Shown piece by piece: positions 7,345 to 16,291 of a DNA stretch of 49,380 nucleotides; positions within the stretch are counted from its first letter, which is position 1, and every line of letters begins with the position of its first letter. The DNA is taken from the NCBI GenBank assembly GCA_030605565.1, contig JAUWIB010000138.1, forward strand, positions 1 to 49,380, written 5' to 3'. The translations under genes and the position numbers were made by a program. This stretch comes from a bacterium. Its GTDB lineage: Bacteria; Zixibacteria; MSB-5A5; GN15; FEB-12. Below the pieces are notes generated by a model. It worked only from the letters and a program-made list of their open reading frames with translations. It had not been told where the DNA came from and searched no databases.

Positions 7345-9009
7345 TTAACTCGCATCCGATGATGCCGCCGGCGTTGATGGCGACGCCTGAGTTTCATACT
7401 CCATCAAATCGATCAATTGGTGCGCCTTTTCCTCACTGTCGAGAGAATCATACAGGAATCGGATGAATCCGAATCCATAGCGACTGAGGAAGTAAGAGAT
7501 ATTTATGCAACGCTCCTGCAAACCTCGATTGGGGTAGAGGGCGCGGTGAAGACGGTAGATGCGGTCCCGCACCTCCTGTGACTTCTTCTTGTGCGATGCA
7601 AATACTTTGCTTTCAAAGTTCTTCAGCGCGAAATCTATTTTGCCGTGCGTTTGCCTGGCGAACTTATCCAGCCCAGGGTCGAACCGCAATGTCTCGGCGG
7701 CAAACTTGTTGACGTGAAAATTAACATCCCGTCGCAGCAAGGCAAACTCCTTCTCCAAACTTGCGGGGAAAGTCTGCGCCATGACGCGGTTAATCACCTG
7801 TTCGATATCCCCGGTCAGTTCACCGAACTCTATATGGTTGTCATGCAAAAGCTGTTCAAACCGGTTCTCGACGATCGTCGCTGAGGCCCGCGCCATGTGG
7901 TATGGTGTGGCCAAATCGAACAGTTCAAAGAGCGGGTTGATCTGGGCCAGGTACGCGATTTCAGCCGGTCCGCCTTTTTGGCTGAGGACCGGGAAGAGGT
8001 AGGACTGCAGAATCGGACGGGTCAGTACATCGGGTGAGAACTTCTCCGGCTCGCTATCGATGCGTGCCAACAGCTCCTCTTCTGTAAAGACCTGGTCACC
8101 CACGGTAAACCGATCGCCGTCGCGAAGCAGAGGCTTGCGACCATTAGAATTGTAGAACAGATGAGCGGAGTTTTCCTTTTTCTCAACCTGAATATGGTAA
8201 CCGTTTTCCGAGATCGCATGGTTCCGTTCGCTCAGTATCCGGTGCAGGTCGTCCTGACGTGACACGATCGCCTTGAACAGTGGCGCCGCCAGTCGCTTGG
8301 CTTCGGCATCTCCCGGGGAAAACAAAGCCAACCCGTAGTCACGCGTCAGGGCCGCCATGAATTTGCCGAAGGCAGATACCATACTGTCCCGAGGAGTATA
8401 GCATCGGTCGATCAACTCATACAATTCGTCGGTGAAATCTGATTGACCCAGTGTCTCACGCAAAAGGGTCTTAGCCTGATCCAACTGTTGAGCATTGTCA
8501 AAGAGGATCTCGGCCGTCGGCAGTTCTTCAGGCGGCGCCGAAGCATACTCCAGCCGCACCGGCTCCGTCTGTCGGTTCAGAACGAAAGTGTGATTGGCCT
8601 CTTCGAAATCATGATCATCGCCGGCAATCCAGAAGACTGGGATAACCGGCCTTTTCAACTGCTGTGAGTATAGTCGAGCGGCCTTCACAATGGCCAGCGC
8701 CTTGATCATCACCAACATGGGACCGCCAAACAAACCGGCCTGTTGGCCTGCAAACACGCACAGCGCGTCGTTTTCCCTAAGGCGCTCGATATTAGCCAGC
8801 GTTTGATCCGAGGAATGATAAGCTCGGTTCTGTCGGGTAAGGATAGCCGCGATCTTCTCACGATCGTGCTGCCGACCGTCGAGTTGCGCCGCGGCCTCAT
8901 CGATACTGCCGGCCCGATAGAAACTTCCCGCTGAGCCACAGCCGCACAGGTAGTCAAGATAGATATCGGAATAACCCATCGCCTTGGTGGCGGTAATCAA
9001 ACATCTCAT
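7345..9009 (-). CDS. bshC: Bacillithiol biosynthesis cysteine-adding enzyme BshC
   Basis: This 554-residue protein catalyses the last step, adding cysteine to GlcN-malate. Family marks are FAGQQAGLFGGP (86-97) and PVFWIAGDDHDFEE (about 124-137) in the Rossmann-like core. A long helical coiled-coil region follows, with LLRRDVNFHVNKF and the C-terminal LYPNRGLQER...FLSRYGF element. The ATG at 9009 overlaps the RND pump stop codon as ATGA; an alternative ATG lies 10 codons in. The overlap implies translational coupling to the pump gene. Length and motifs are normal for the family. Confidence 0.94.
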   Translation of the reverse strand: MRCLITATKAMGYSDIYLDYLCGCGSAGSFYRAGSIDEAAAQLDGRQHDREKIAAILTRQNRAYHSSDQTLANIERLRENDALCVFAGQQAGLFGGPMLVMIKALAIVKAARLYSQQLKRPVIPVFWIAGDDHDFEEANHTFVLNRQTEPVRLEYASAPPEELPTAEILFDNAQQLDQAKTLLRETLGQSDFTDELYELIDRCYTPRDSMVSAFGKFMAALTRDYGLALFSPGDAEAKRLAAPLFKAIVSRQDDLHRILSERNHAISENGYHIQVEKKENSAHLFYNSNGRKPLLRDGDRFTVGDQVFTEEELLARIDSEPEKFSPDVLTRPILQSYLFPVLSQKGGPAEIAYLAQINPLFELFDLATPYHMARASATIVENRFEQLLHDNHIEFGELTGDIEQVINRVMAQTFPASLEKEFALLRRDVNFHVNKFAAETLRFDPGLDKFARQTHGKIDFALKNFESKVFASHKKKSQEVRDRIYRLHRALYPNRGLQERCINISYFLSRYGFGFIRFLYDSLDSEEKAHQLIDLMEYETQASPSTPAASSDAS

Positions 9010-12000
9010 GCCATGATGTTCCCAGTGGCCTCGAGGGCGTCGCCTTTCTTCTTGCGGCGAAACAGTCCTATAAAATCATCAATCAATGTATACACAACCG
9101 GAACCACGACCAGGGTCAACATAGTCGACGAAATCATTCCGCCGATCACCGCGCGTGCCATGCCGGAGCGAAATTCCGCTCCCGGACCGATCCCCAACGC
9201 CAGCGGAAGCATACCAAACACAGTGGCAAAGGTCGTCATCAGAATCGGTCGCAAACGAACCGGTCCGGCGATCAAGATAGCATCGGTTCTTGAAACACCT
9301 TTGGCCCGTTGTTGTTTCACGAAATCGATCAATAGGATTGCGTTCTTTGTCACCAAACCCATCAGCATCACGATTCCAATCATGGACATGATGGACAGCG
9401 ACGATTGGAAGATCAGCAAGCCGAGAACGGCGCCGACCAGCGACAGCGGCAGTGAGAACATGATTGAGAAAGGATCAAAGAACGATTCGTACTGAGACGC
9501 CAGCAACAGGTATATGAATATAATGGCCAGCAGCAGCGCCTTGAAGATATTGGTGAACGACTCGACCATGATTTCCTGAGTGCCAACGGCCCCGATTTCA
9601 TAACCGGGAGGGAGTTGCATCGTCGCTACCGAATCGAGAATCTGCTGAGCGATACTGCCTGAAAACGATCCGGCCAGAGCGTTGGCGCTTACCCGCACCT
9701 CTCGCTTCCGATCGTACCGGTTGTGCTCACCGATGTCGACGCCTCTGACCAAGGTTGCCGTTCTGTCAAGCGGCACAAGTAGCGTACCGTTGCCCGGCAT
9801 GTCCTTGTCGCTCTCGATGAGGATGCGTCCGAGATCGGCCACCGTGTTGCGGTACGGTTCGTCAAGCTGGATGCGAACGTCGTACTCCTCGTCCCCCTCC
9901 TTGAAGCGCGTGACTACATCTCCTTCGACAAGGGAACGAATAGTCATCGAAATGCCGGACAGGTTGAGACCCAGGTCGTCAGCAGCCTTGCGGTCGACCT
10001 CTATTCGGACTTCCGGCTTGCCTTCTTCCATGGTGTTGTCGATATCGGTGCAACCCGGCACGGTGCGGGCGATATTCTGCACCTTGTGCGCCAGCAGCGC
10101 CAGTTCATCCAAATCATCACCGCGGATAGAGAATTCGATCGGTTTGCCGCGCCCGCCCTCGCCGCTCTCCCTGGAGACCGAGTACTTGACACCGGGCAGT
10201 GAGGCCATCAGAATTCGCACTGAGTCCATCAGTTGAATTGCCGATAGTTCGCGCTCGTCGGCATCAATCAGCTGCACCAGGATGGATCCTTCAGTCACCG
10301 GCGAGTTGCCGCCACCGATAGTGACATAAGTAGCCGTCACTTCACCAAGAGTTCCAACCAGTCGCTCGACCTGCTCAAACCGTTCCGAAGTCTGGTCGAG
10401 ATCAGTGCCGGGCGGGGTGGTAACAGTTATGTACATGCGACCTTCGTCCGCCTCCGGCATAAACTCGGACCCCAACATACTTGCAAGCACGGCCGCCGAA
10501 CCCAAGGCTGCCGTCGCCACCAGCACCACCACCCAGCGATATCTCAACGAAAGGGCCAGGAGTGATTTGTAGCTCGGCTTCAACCTGTCGAACGCCCGGT
10601 TCCATAGATTCAGTACCCGTCGCACCGGTATCCAGACTCGTTTGAACAGTGACGGTCGAACTGAAAGGTCCGCTGCCTGATTGTTGTTATGTCGCTTTAG
10701 CATGCGCGATGACAGCATCGGCGTCAGACTAAAGGCCACGAACAGCGAGATCAGAACAGCGAACGCCACCGTCATTCCGAACTGATAGAAAAAGCGCCCA
10801 ACGATCCCTTCCATGAATGCAACCGGCAGGAACACCACCATGATGGCGAAGGTGGTTGCCATCACGGCCAGTCCGATTTCTTTGGTCCCGCCAAGCGCTG
10901 CCTCTACAGGCGACTTTCCTTCATCCAAGTGTCGATAGATATTCTCCACGACCACGATAGCATCATCAATAAGAATACCCACCGCCAACGACAACCCGAG
11001 CAGAGTCATAAAGTTGATGGAAAACCCGAGGAATTTCATGGCGGTAAAGGTGCCAATAATAGAAATGGGAATCGACAGACCGGTTATCAAGGTCGGTCGG
11101 CCGTCCAGAAGGAACAGGAAAATCACGAGTACGGCCAGGATGGTGCCGATTACCATGTTAATCTCGATTTCGTGAATCGAATCTTCGATATAGGTCGAGT
11201 TGTCCTTGACGATGCTTATGTCTATATCGGGTGGCAGTTCCTCTTGCAGTCCGGCAATCGCTTCTCTGGTGAGTTCAGCCATCTGAACAACATTGGCGCC
11301 GGATTGCTTGATGATATTAATGCCGATAGCGCTCCGACCATTGAAGCGTGTCAGCGATCGTTGTTCGGCTATGGTGTCGACCACGCGAGCCAGATCACTC
11401 AGATAGATCGGGGTGCCGTTCTTGTTCTTGACGATAACACTGTCGAACTGTGCGACGCGCGTCAGTCGACCCTTCAGGCGTACGAGGTATTCACGCGAGG
11501 CTTCTTCAACACGACCTCCGGGAATCTCCAGGTTGGAACTCCTTACCGAGCGCTGCACGTCATCGACCGTCACGCCGTAGGCTTCCATCTTCACCGGGTT
11601 AAGAAAGACTCTGATCTCGCGTTCCGATTCACCGATTAGTCGGACCGCACCGACACCGGATATCGGCTCCAGACGTGGCTTGATCACATCGTTGGCTAGT
11701 TGTGTGATCTCTCTGGCGGAACGGCTGCCCGACAGAGCAAGCGATATGACCGCCAGGGCGTTAGGGTCGAACTGACTGACGATCGGCTCCTCGATTGCAT
11801 CCGGCAGCGCCGACCGAATCCCCGACACTTTCTCACGCACGTCCTGCGATGCTATGACGCCTTCGATTTCCAGTTGGAATTCCACCACCAACAGCGAGTA
11901 ACCTTCACTGGAACTGGATTGTATATGCCGCACACCATTGATCTGATTGACGGCCTCCTCCAGCTTCTCGGTGACTTCGGTTTCGACCGCCTCGGCCGAT

Positions 12001-12161
12001 GCTCCCGGATAGATCGTCTGCACTACCACAAACGGGAAATCGATTTCGGGAAACATCTCCACCGGCAGCTCGGTGTATGAGAACGCGCCGAGTACCAACA
12101 ACGCCCCAATCATCATGGTGGCAAATACCGGACGCTTGACGGATATTTCAGATAGCTTCAT
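9006..12161 (-). CDS. RND efflux pump inner-membrane transporter (AcrB/HAE-1 type)
   Basis: This 1051-residue proton-driven exporter of the AcrB/MexB family takes up hydrophobic drugs from the periplasm or inner membrane and passes them to TolC. It has twelve transmembrane helices in two homologous halves, each with a large periplasmic porter loop. It opens MKLSEISVKRPVFATMM. The proton-relay pair is present in helix 4 (LAVGILIDDAIVVVENI), and the partner Lys is in helix 10 (LMGLVTKNAILLIDF). The porter domain carries FPEIDFPFVVVQTIYPGAS. The start overlaps the adaptor stop (ATGA), and the stop overlaps bshC. The substrate cannot be read from sequence; the link to bshCAB hints at electrophile or thiol-conjugate export. 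Confidence 0.95.
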   Translation of the reverse strand: MKLSEISVKRPVFATMMIGALLVLGAFSYTELPVEMFPEIDFPFVVVQTIYPGASAEAVETEVTEKLEEAVNQINGVRHIQSSSSEGYSLLVVEFQLEIEGVIASQDVREKVSGIRSALPDAIEEPIVSQFDPNALAVISLALSGSRSAREITQLANDVIKPRLEPISGVGAVRLIGESEREIRVFLNPVKMEAYGVTVDDVQRSVRSSNLEIPGGRVEEASREYLVRLKGRLTRVAQFDSVIVKNKNGTPIYLSDLARVVDTIAEQRSLTRFNGRSAIGINIIKQSGANVVQMAELTREAIAGLQEELPPDIDISIVKDNSTYIEDSIHEIEINMVIGTILAVLVIFLFLLDGRPTLITGLSIPISIIGTFTAMKFLGFSINFMTLLGLSLAVGILIDDAIVVVENIYRHLDEGKSPVEAALGGTKEIGLAVMATTFAIMVVFLPVAFMEGIVGRFFYQFGMTVAFAVLISLFVAFSLTPMLSSRMLKRHNNNQAADLSVRPSLFKRVWIPVRRVLNLWNRAFDRLKPSYKSLLALSLRYRWVVVLVATAALGSAAVLASMLGSEFMPEADEGRMYITVTTPPGTDLDQTSERFEQVERLVGTLGEVTATYVTIGGGNSPVTEGSILVQLIDADERELSAIQLMDSVRILMASLPGVKYSVSRESGEGGRGKPIEFSIRGDDLDELALLAHKVQNIARTVPGCTDIDNTMEEGKPEVRIEVDRKAADDLGLNLSGISMTIRSLVEGDVVTRFKEGDEEYDVRIQLDEPYRNTVADLGRILIESDKDMPGNGTLLVPLDRTATLVRGVDIGEHNRYDRKREVRVSANALAGSFSGSIAQQILDSVATMQLPPGYEIGAVGTQEIMVESFTNIFKALLLAIIFIYLLLASQYESFFDPFSIMFSLPLSLVGAVLGLLIFQSSLSIMSMIGIVMLMGLVTKNAILLIDFVKQQRAKGVSRTDAILIAGPVRLRPILMTTFATVFGMLPLALGIGPGAEFRSGMARAVIGGMISSTMLTLVVVPVVYTLIDDFIGLFRRKKKGDALEATGNIMA

Positions 12162-13201
12162 CGGTCGTTACTCTCCAAAGCTGTGATTTCCACCGTGAAG
12201 CCATCGTTGAGATAGGTCTGACCGAGCGTTACCAAGGTATCACCGACTTGCAATCCTTCACTGATTACGACACCTGCCTCGATCTCTGCCGCCACTGTTA
12301 CGATCCGTTTGTGGGCCAGATCGCCGTTGATCACAAAGGCTGTCTGCTTGTTGTCCAGTTCCACCACGGCGGCGTGCGGCACAACAATCACGTTCTCGAA
12401 TCGATCCAGTATTATCGAGACGCGCACGAACATACCCGGATGCAGCGATGACTGATTATTGTCAAGGCGTACTTCCACGTCGAAAGCTCGGGTCTCGGGA
12501 TCAGCCGAACGAGCGACCGATGTCACCAGCCCAGGTACGGATGCCGCGACCCCGGAGGACGAGACGATAACAGTATCACCCTCCCTTATCCCGGCGACGT
12601 CACGAGCGTTAACTCCAAAAGTCACTCTCAACCGGTGCAGGGATGCTATGGTGGCCAGCTTCTGACCGAGGTGAAGGTAATCGCCTTCCGCGACATCGAG
12701 TGAGGTGACCACACCGGTGATAGGGGAACGAACTTCGACTAATTGGGCGGCCGCTTCAAATGATGTCCTGGTGACTTCATACTCGGTGCGGGCGGCGTCG
12801 TACTGGGATTCGGAGATAGCTCCCTCTTTGTAAAGATATTCCATCTTCTGATGGTTTTTCTCGGCATTGCGGTATAACGATTCCGCGTTGCGATAATTTG
12901 ACGTCGGACCACTCTTGTCCAGTTGCAGTATCACCTGTCCCTCAGTAACGTGCGTGCCCTCATGGACCCTCACCTGTTCCACCGCCTCGGCGATTCTGGC
13001 ATAGATGTCGGCCTGCTTCTCACCCTCAAGCGTCCCCGTGAAACTGCGGGTGACCGTGTGGCTGGACCTTTGAAGAACGGTTGCCTTGACGCGTAGCGCC
13101 TTGGGTCCCTGCTGCTCGACGACATCGTTATTGTTACAGGATACCAGCAGCACAGCAGCGGCCAATACGGACAGCATCCACATTCGTGACATTCTTTGCA
13201 T
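12158..13201 (-). CDS. RND efflux periplasmic adaptor (membrane-fusion) lipoprotein
   Basis: This 347-residue HlyD/AcrA-type adaptor bridges the RND transporter and TolC. The N-terminus is a lipoprotein signal with lipobox LLVSC (Cys22). The order is lipoyl half-motif (YARIAEAVEQVRVHEGTHVTEGQVILQLD), a short helical hairpin (about 100-150), the second lipoyl half (VRSPITGVVTSLDVAEGDYLHLGQ), a beta-barrel (about 190-270) and a membrane-proximal domain. It starts 4 bp after the tolC-like stop and ends in a 4-bp overlap with the pump gene, so the three components are made together. Confidence 0.94.
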   Translation of the reverse strand: MQRMSRMWMLSVLAAAVLLVSCNNNDVVEQQGPKALRVKATVLQRSSHTVTRSFTGTLEGEKQADIYARIAEAVEQVRVHEGTHVTEGQVILQLDKSGPTSNYRNAESLYRNAEKNHQKMEYLYKEGAISESQYDAARTEYEVTRTSFEAAAQLVEVRSPITGVVTSLDVAEGDYLHLGQKLATIASLHRLRVTFGVNARDVAGIREGDTVIVSSSGVAASVPGLVTSVARSADPETRAFDVEVRLDNNQSSLHPGMFVRVSIILDRFENVIVVPHAAVVELDNKQTAFVINGDLAHKRIVTVAAEIEAGVVISEGLQVGDTLVTLGQTYLNDGFTVEITALESNDR

Positions 13202-13205
13202 CTTA

Positions 13206-14576
13206 CTAATTCCCCGTAATATCGATTGTGGTCGCCAGCTTGAGACCGGCCAAAGACCGGCGCAATGCGAAGCGCGCCTGAGCCAGCGAGGTGCGGGCGT
13301 CGGTCAGCGCCGTCTGGGCCGAGAGCACTTCGAGCAAAGTGCCTTCGCCGGCTTCGTAGCGCAATTCGGCAATCCGCAACCCCTCCTCCGCCTGGGCAAT
13401 GGTCTCACTGTGAATCTCAACTGTCTTTATCGTTTGCAGCAACTCGTCATAGGTCTGTTCCACTTCGAGTCGAATCCGGTCCTCAAGCTCCCGTTGATTG
13501 AGAAGCGTCTGCCGATGCTCGGCCTTCATCCGTCCAACCTCGCTACGAGTGACGCCACCGTCAAAAATCGGAAAGGACAAGGTTATCCCGGCGGTAAAGG
13601 ACGTGGACGTGTTCTTGCTCAGGCTGAACTCATCCGATTGTGACTGCCAGTCATATCGCGACACGGCGGCCAGACTTGGAAAATACCCGGCTCGAGCCAC
13701 CCGGACAGCCCGGCGCCTCATGTCAACCATCAGATCAGCCTGCCTGATCTCCTGTCGCGAGGCCAGTGCGGTATCGATGAGGAAAGCAAGGGACGGCAAA
13801 TCACCCAAAGCAGTGTCGTCCGACGGTTCTATCAGCGAGACCGATTGATCGAGTTCCATATCCAGGTAAGACAATAGCCGTTTCTCGGAGAGGCGCACCT
13901 CGGATTGAGCCGCCAGGAGTTGGGGGAGAATGTTGGACCGCTCCACCTGCGAGCGCAACAACTCAAAACGAGAAACCATGCCCTGCGAATACAGTTTGGT
14001 AACCACGTCCAGGCTGTGTTCGGCCGTCTTAAGGGCCTGTTCTAATACTTCCTGGCGCGCTTTGTCGAAAATAGCTTTGAAGAACAACAGTTCGCCGGCG
14101 TGCACGGTCGCCGCGGCCACTTGTTCGACGCCTGCCTGGGCGTACTGGTGGTACTGCTTGGCGATTGAGTAGGCCGTATAGACCTTGCCTCCCTCCCAGA
14201 GCGGCTGACGAAGGGATATCGAAGCTCCGAAATTATTCTCGAACCCGAATTTCAACTGTTGAACCTCGCCATCCGCCTCGAAAAAGACCGGGGCGATTGA
14301 GAAATTGCGATTATAGTATCCGTGCAGATTGATTTCCGGAAATGCTCCCGCGCGGGCCTTGACGATATCAGAACGCGCCTTGACCACCTCCTCGCCGGCC
14401 GACAGATACTGCCGGTTGGATTCAAGCACGCGCTGTCGTATATCCTGTAGCGACAGTTGCAACTCTTGCGATACTGCCGGACCAGGTGTCACCGTGCCCG
14501 CTCCGATCAGGAGCAATAGAGTCAGCCCCCATGGCCGGAAAGAGAAGAGCCGTCGGTAGATCGAAACTGAGATCAT
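13206..14576 (-). CDS. TolC-family outer-membrane efflux channel
   Basis: This 456-residue protein has a signal peptide (RPWGLTLLLLIGAGTVTPGPAVSQ) and two outer-membrane-efflux (OEP) repeats made of long amphipathic helices. Typical stretches are LSLQDIRQRVLESNRQYLSAGEEVVKA in the first repeat and AEEGLRIAELRYEAGEGTLLEVLSAQ in the second, with the conserved GLKLATTIDITG end. It trimerises to form the exit duct for the RND pump encoded next. The start overlaps the TetR gene stop as ATGA, with GGAAGGGGAAG as ribosome-binding site. Confidence 0.94.
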   Translation of the reverse strand: MISVSIYRRLFSFRPWGLTLLLLIGAGTVTPGPAVSQELQLSLQDIRQRVLESNRQYLSAGEEVVKARSDIVKARAGAFPEINLHGYYNRNFSIAPVFFEADGEVQQLKFGFENNFGASISLRQPLWEGGKVYTAYSIAKQYHQYAQAGVEQVAAATVHAGELLFFKAIFDKARQEVLEQALKTAEHSLDVVTKLYSQGMVSRFELLRSQVERSNILPQLLAAQSEVRLSEKRLLSYLDMELDQSVSLIEPSDDTALGDLPSLAFLIDTALASRQEIRQADLMVDMRRRAVRVARAGYFPSLAAVSRYDWQSQSDEFSLSKNTSTSFTAGITLSFPIFDGGVTRSEVGRMKAEHRQTLLNQRELEDRIRLEVEQTYDELLQTIKTVEIHSETIAQAEEGLRIAELRYEAGEGTLLEVLSAQTALTDARTSLAQARFALRRSLAGLKLATTIDITGN

Positions 14577-15202
14577 TTCTTCCCCTTCCGGACATTGCCT
14601 GAACTCGTTCGCTCGAACAACGTTTCAAGCAGTTTGACCTGGGCTTCCAGATCAACTTCGCGAGGCGCCAGCATGCGCAAGCCGGACAGTCCGTGAACGA
14701 GAGCGAAAACAAACATGGCCAGGTCGGCAACTTCCTTCGAAGAACACTTGCGACCTGCATCGACATGTTTGCCGAACAGTTCCACCGTCGACCGCATACG
14801 CTTTCTGATATACCGTCTGATACTCGGCACCCGCCAGGCCTGTGTCCAGATATCGACCAGGTCGCCAAACTCGTTGACGTCGCACTTGCAGTGCAGCCTC
14901 AACAGAATGCCGAAAAACCGGGGCGGGCTGACGCGTCCGGTGAGTTCGGCTTCGAGGGTGGCGCGGTTTCGGTCCATGATCGACTTGACCAACTCCAGAA
15001 AGATGTCCTCTTTTGATTTGAAATGATGGTAGAGCGCGCCCTTGGTCAGCTTGGCGTTGCGGGCGATCTCCTCGGTCGTCGTTGCGCGAAAGCCCTTCTT
15101 GACAAAGAGCTTGCGCGCCGAGGCCAATAATTGCCTGCGCCTCTTTTCCGGCGGCAGCTTGGGGCTCTGTTTTATCTTACTCACTCTTGCAATAACCTCC
15201 AT
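14573..15202 (-). CDS. TetR/AcrR-family transcriptional regulator
   Basis: This is a 209-residue repressor-type protein. The N-terminal HTH is clear (ATTTEEIARNAKLTKGALYHHFKSKEDIFLEL), and the all-helical C-terminal half serves for ligand binding and dimerisation. The ATG at 15202 lacks an upstream ribosome-binding site, while GGAGG lies just inside it, so the GTG at 15184 (11-base spacing) is an equally good start. It is the first gene of the efflux-bacillithiol run and overlaps the tolC-like gene. A palindrome overlapping the probable transcription start (15227-15248) is the likely autoregulatory operator. The inducer is unknown. Confidence 0.92.
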   Translation of the reverse strand: MEVIARVSKIKQSPKLPPEKRRRQLLASARKLFVKKGFRATTTEEIARNAKLTKGALYHHFKSKEDIFLELVKSIMDRNRATLEAELTGRVSPPRFFGILLRLHCKCDVNEFGDLVDIWTQAWRVPSIRRYIRKRMRSTVELFGKHVDAGRKCSSKEVADLAMFVFALVHGLSGLRMLAPREVDLEAQVKLLETLFERTSSGNVRKGKK

Positions 15203-15226
15203 GACACGTCTTCGTCAGTCGGCTGT

Positions 15227-15248
15227 ACATACCTACCGGTCAGTATCT
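15227..15248. promoter_or_regulatory. Probable TetR operator palindrome
   Basis: Two 11-base half-sites (ACATACCTACC and, on the other strand, AGATACTGACC) match at 8 of 11 positions about a CC|GG centre. TetR/AcrR repressors commonly bind palindromes of this size. It lies immediately downstream of the -10 element and covers the expected transcription start, an ideal place for repression. No other TetR-type regulator is encoded nearby. Confidence 0.6.
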
Positions 15249-15276
15249 AAAATAAAGACACCGACTAATCTGTCAA
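15249..15276 (-). promoter_or_regulatory. Sigma70-type promoter of the efflux-bacillithiol operon
   Basis: On the minus strand a perfect -35 TTGACA (15276-15271) is followed after 16 bases by a -10-like TATTTT (15254-15249). Transcription would start inside the palindrome at 15227-15248 and give a leader of about 35-55 bases before the TetR gene. This is the only good promoter seen ahead of the seven-gene run. Confidence 0.55.
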
Positions 15277-15322
15277 TAGATTTCTACGCCGGGGGCTAAA
15301 GAATGTTTCGGGAGGCTTTCGA

Positions 15323-16291
15323 TCAAAGCCATTTTTTCTTGCGAAAGAAGAAGATCAGCCCAAGAACCACGATAGCCATTAAGACCAGCGAAAACAGATA
15401 GCCGTACTCCCAGTCACGCTCCGGCATGAACTTGAAATTCATCCCCCAGAGGCCGACGAGAAAGGTCGGCGGAATGAACAGCACGGTGAAAATGGTCAAT
15501 ACCTTGATAATCTGATTGGTCTTGGTCGACACCGTTGAGTAGTAAACCTCCAATGAGGAGTTGAGCGTCTCACGGTGGGAGTCGGCAACATCACTGATCC
15601 GGACCAGGTGATCGTGGATATCAGAGAAGTACAGGGCCGCCTTTTCGCTGACCAGCTTATAGTGTTGTCGCGACAACTGGCTGACGACCTCTTTCTGCGG
15701 CAGCACGGTACGTTTCAACTGCAGGATATCCCTTCGCAGGGTGAAGATCGATTTGACAGTATCCTCATCCGGTTCACCGAGGACATCGTCCTCTACCTGA
15801 TCGATCTCATACTCAAGAATGTCCAGAGTGGTGTTGTAGTTGTCGACGATAGTGTCAATTACGGCGTGAAACAGAAAGTCGATCCCGCGCATCATCAGTC
15901 GTTCATCGCGTTCCGTGCGGCTGTAAAGGTAATCGAAGATGCGGTGATCATCGTAGTGCACCGTTACGAGCGAATTGCGGCTCAGGAACAGGTCGATCTC
16001 GGTGAGTTTGAGACCTTCCTCCCGACCAACATAGTCCACGGCCTGAAAGACCAGAAACAGATAGCGCTCGTAGTCGTCGATCTTAGTCCTCGGTTTCTCG
16101 GCGATTACATCCTCAATGGCCAGCGGATGGAATTGGAAATCATTGGTGAGGACGAACGATTCCTCGTCGGTCGGCTTGCACATATCCACCCACAGCAGGG
16201 CGTCGTCCCTGGCGCACCAGGAGTCGAAATCTCCGATGCCCTTGTGAATCTTGACCCCGGAGTCAGGCAGGTACAGAAAAGACCGGATCAT
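15323..16291 (-). CDS. corA: CorA-family magnesium/cobalt transporter
   Basis: This 322-residue pentameric Mg2+/Co2+ channel has a large cytoplasmic N-terminal domain (about 1-255) with the acidic and helical stalk segments. Two C-terminal membrane helices follow (about 262-285 and 297-318). The signature selectivity loop is present as GLWGMNFKFMPE, containing the invariant GMN. The C-terminus is basic (FFFRKKKWL), as expected. The start overlaps the upstream flippase-like gene stop as ATGA, with coupled translation. Full length. Confidence 0.94.
   Translation of the reverse strand: MIRSFLYLPDSGVKIHKGIGDFDSWCARDDALLWVDMCKPTDEESFVLTNDFQFHPLAIEDVIAEKPRTKIDDYERYLFLVFQAVDYVGREEGLKLTEIDLFLSRNSLVTVHYDDHRIFDYLYSRTERDERLMMRGIDFLFHAVIDTIVDNYNTTLDILEYEIDQVEDDVLGEPDEDTVKSIFTLRRDILQLKRTVLPQKEVVSQLSRQHYKLVSEKAALYFSDIHDHLVRISDVADSHRETLNSSLEVYYSTVSTKTNQIIKVLTIFTVLFIPPTFLVGLWGMNFKFMPERDWEYGYLFSLVLMAIVVLGLIFFFRKKKWL

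Noticed and set aside
15314-15337. GGCTTT/AAAGCC hairpin followed by a T-run, terminator-like on the plus strand
   Set aside because: It overlaps the 3' end of corA, which is on the minus strand. No plus-strand gene ends here, and on the minus strand no T-run follows the stem.
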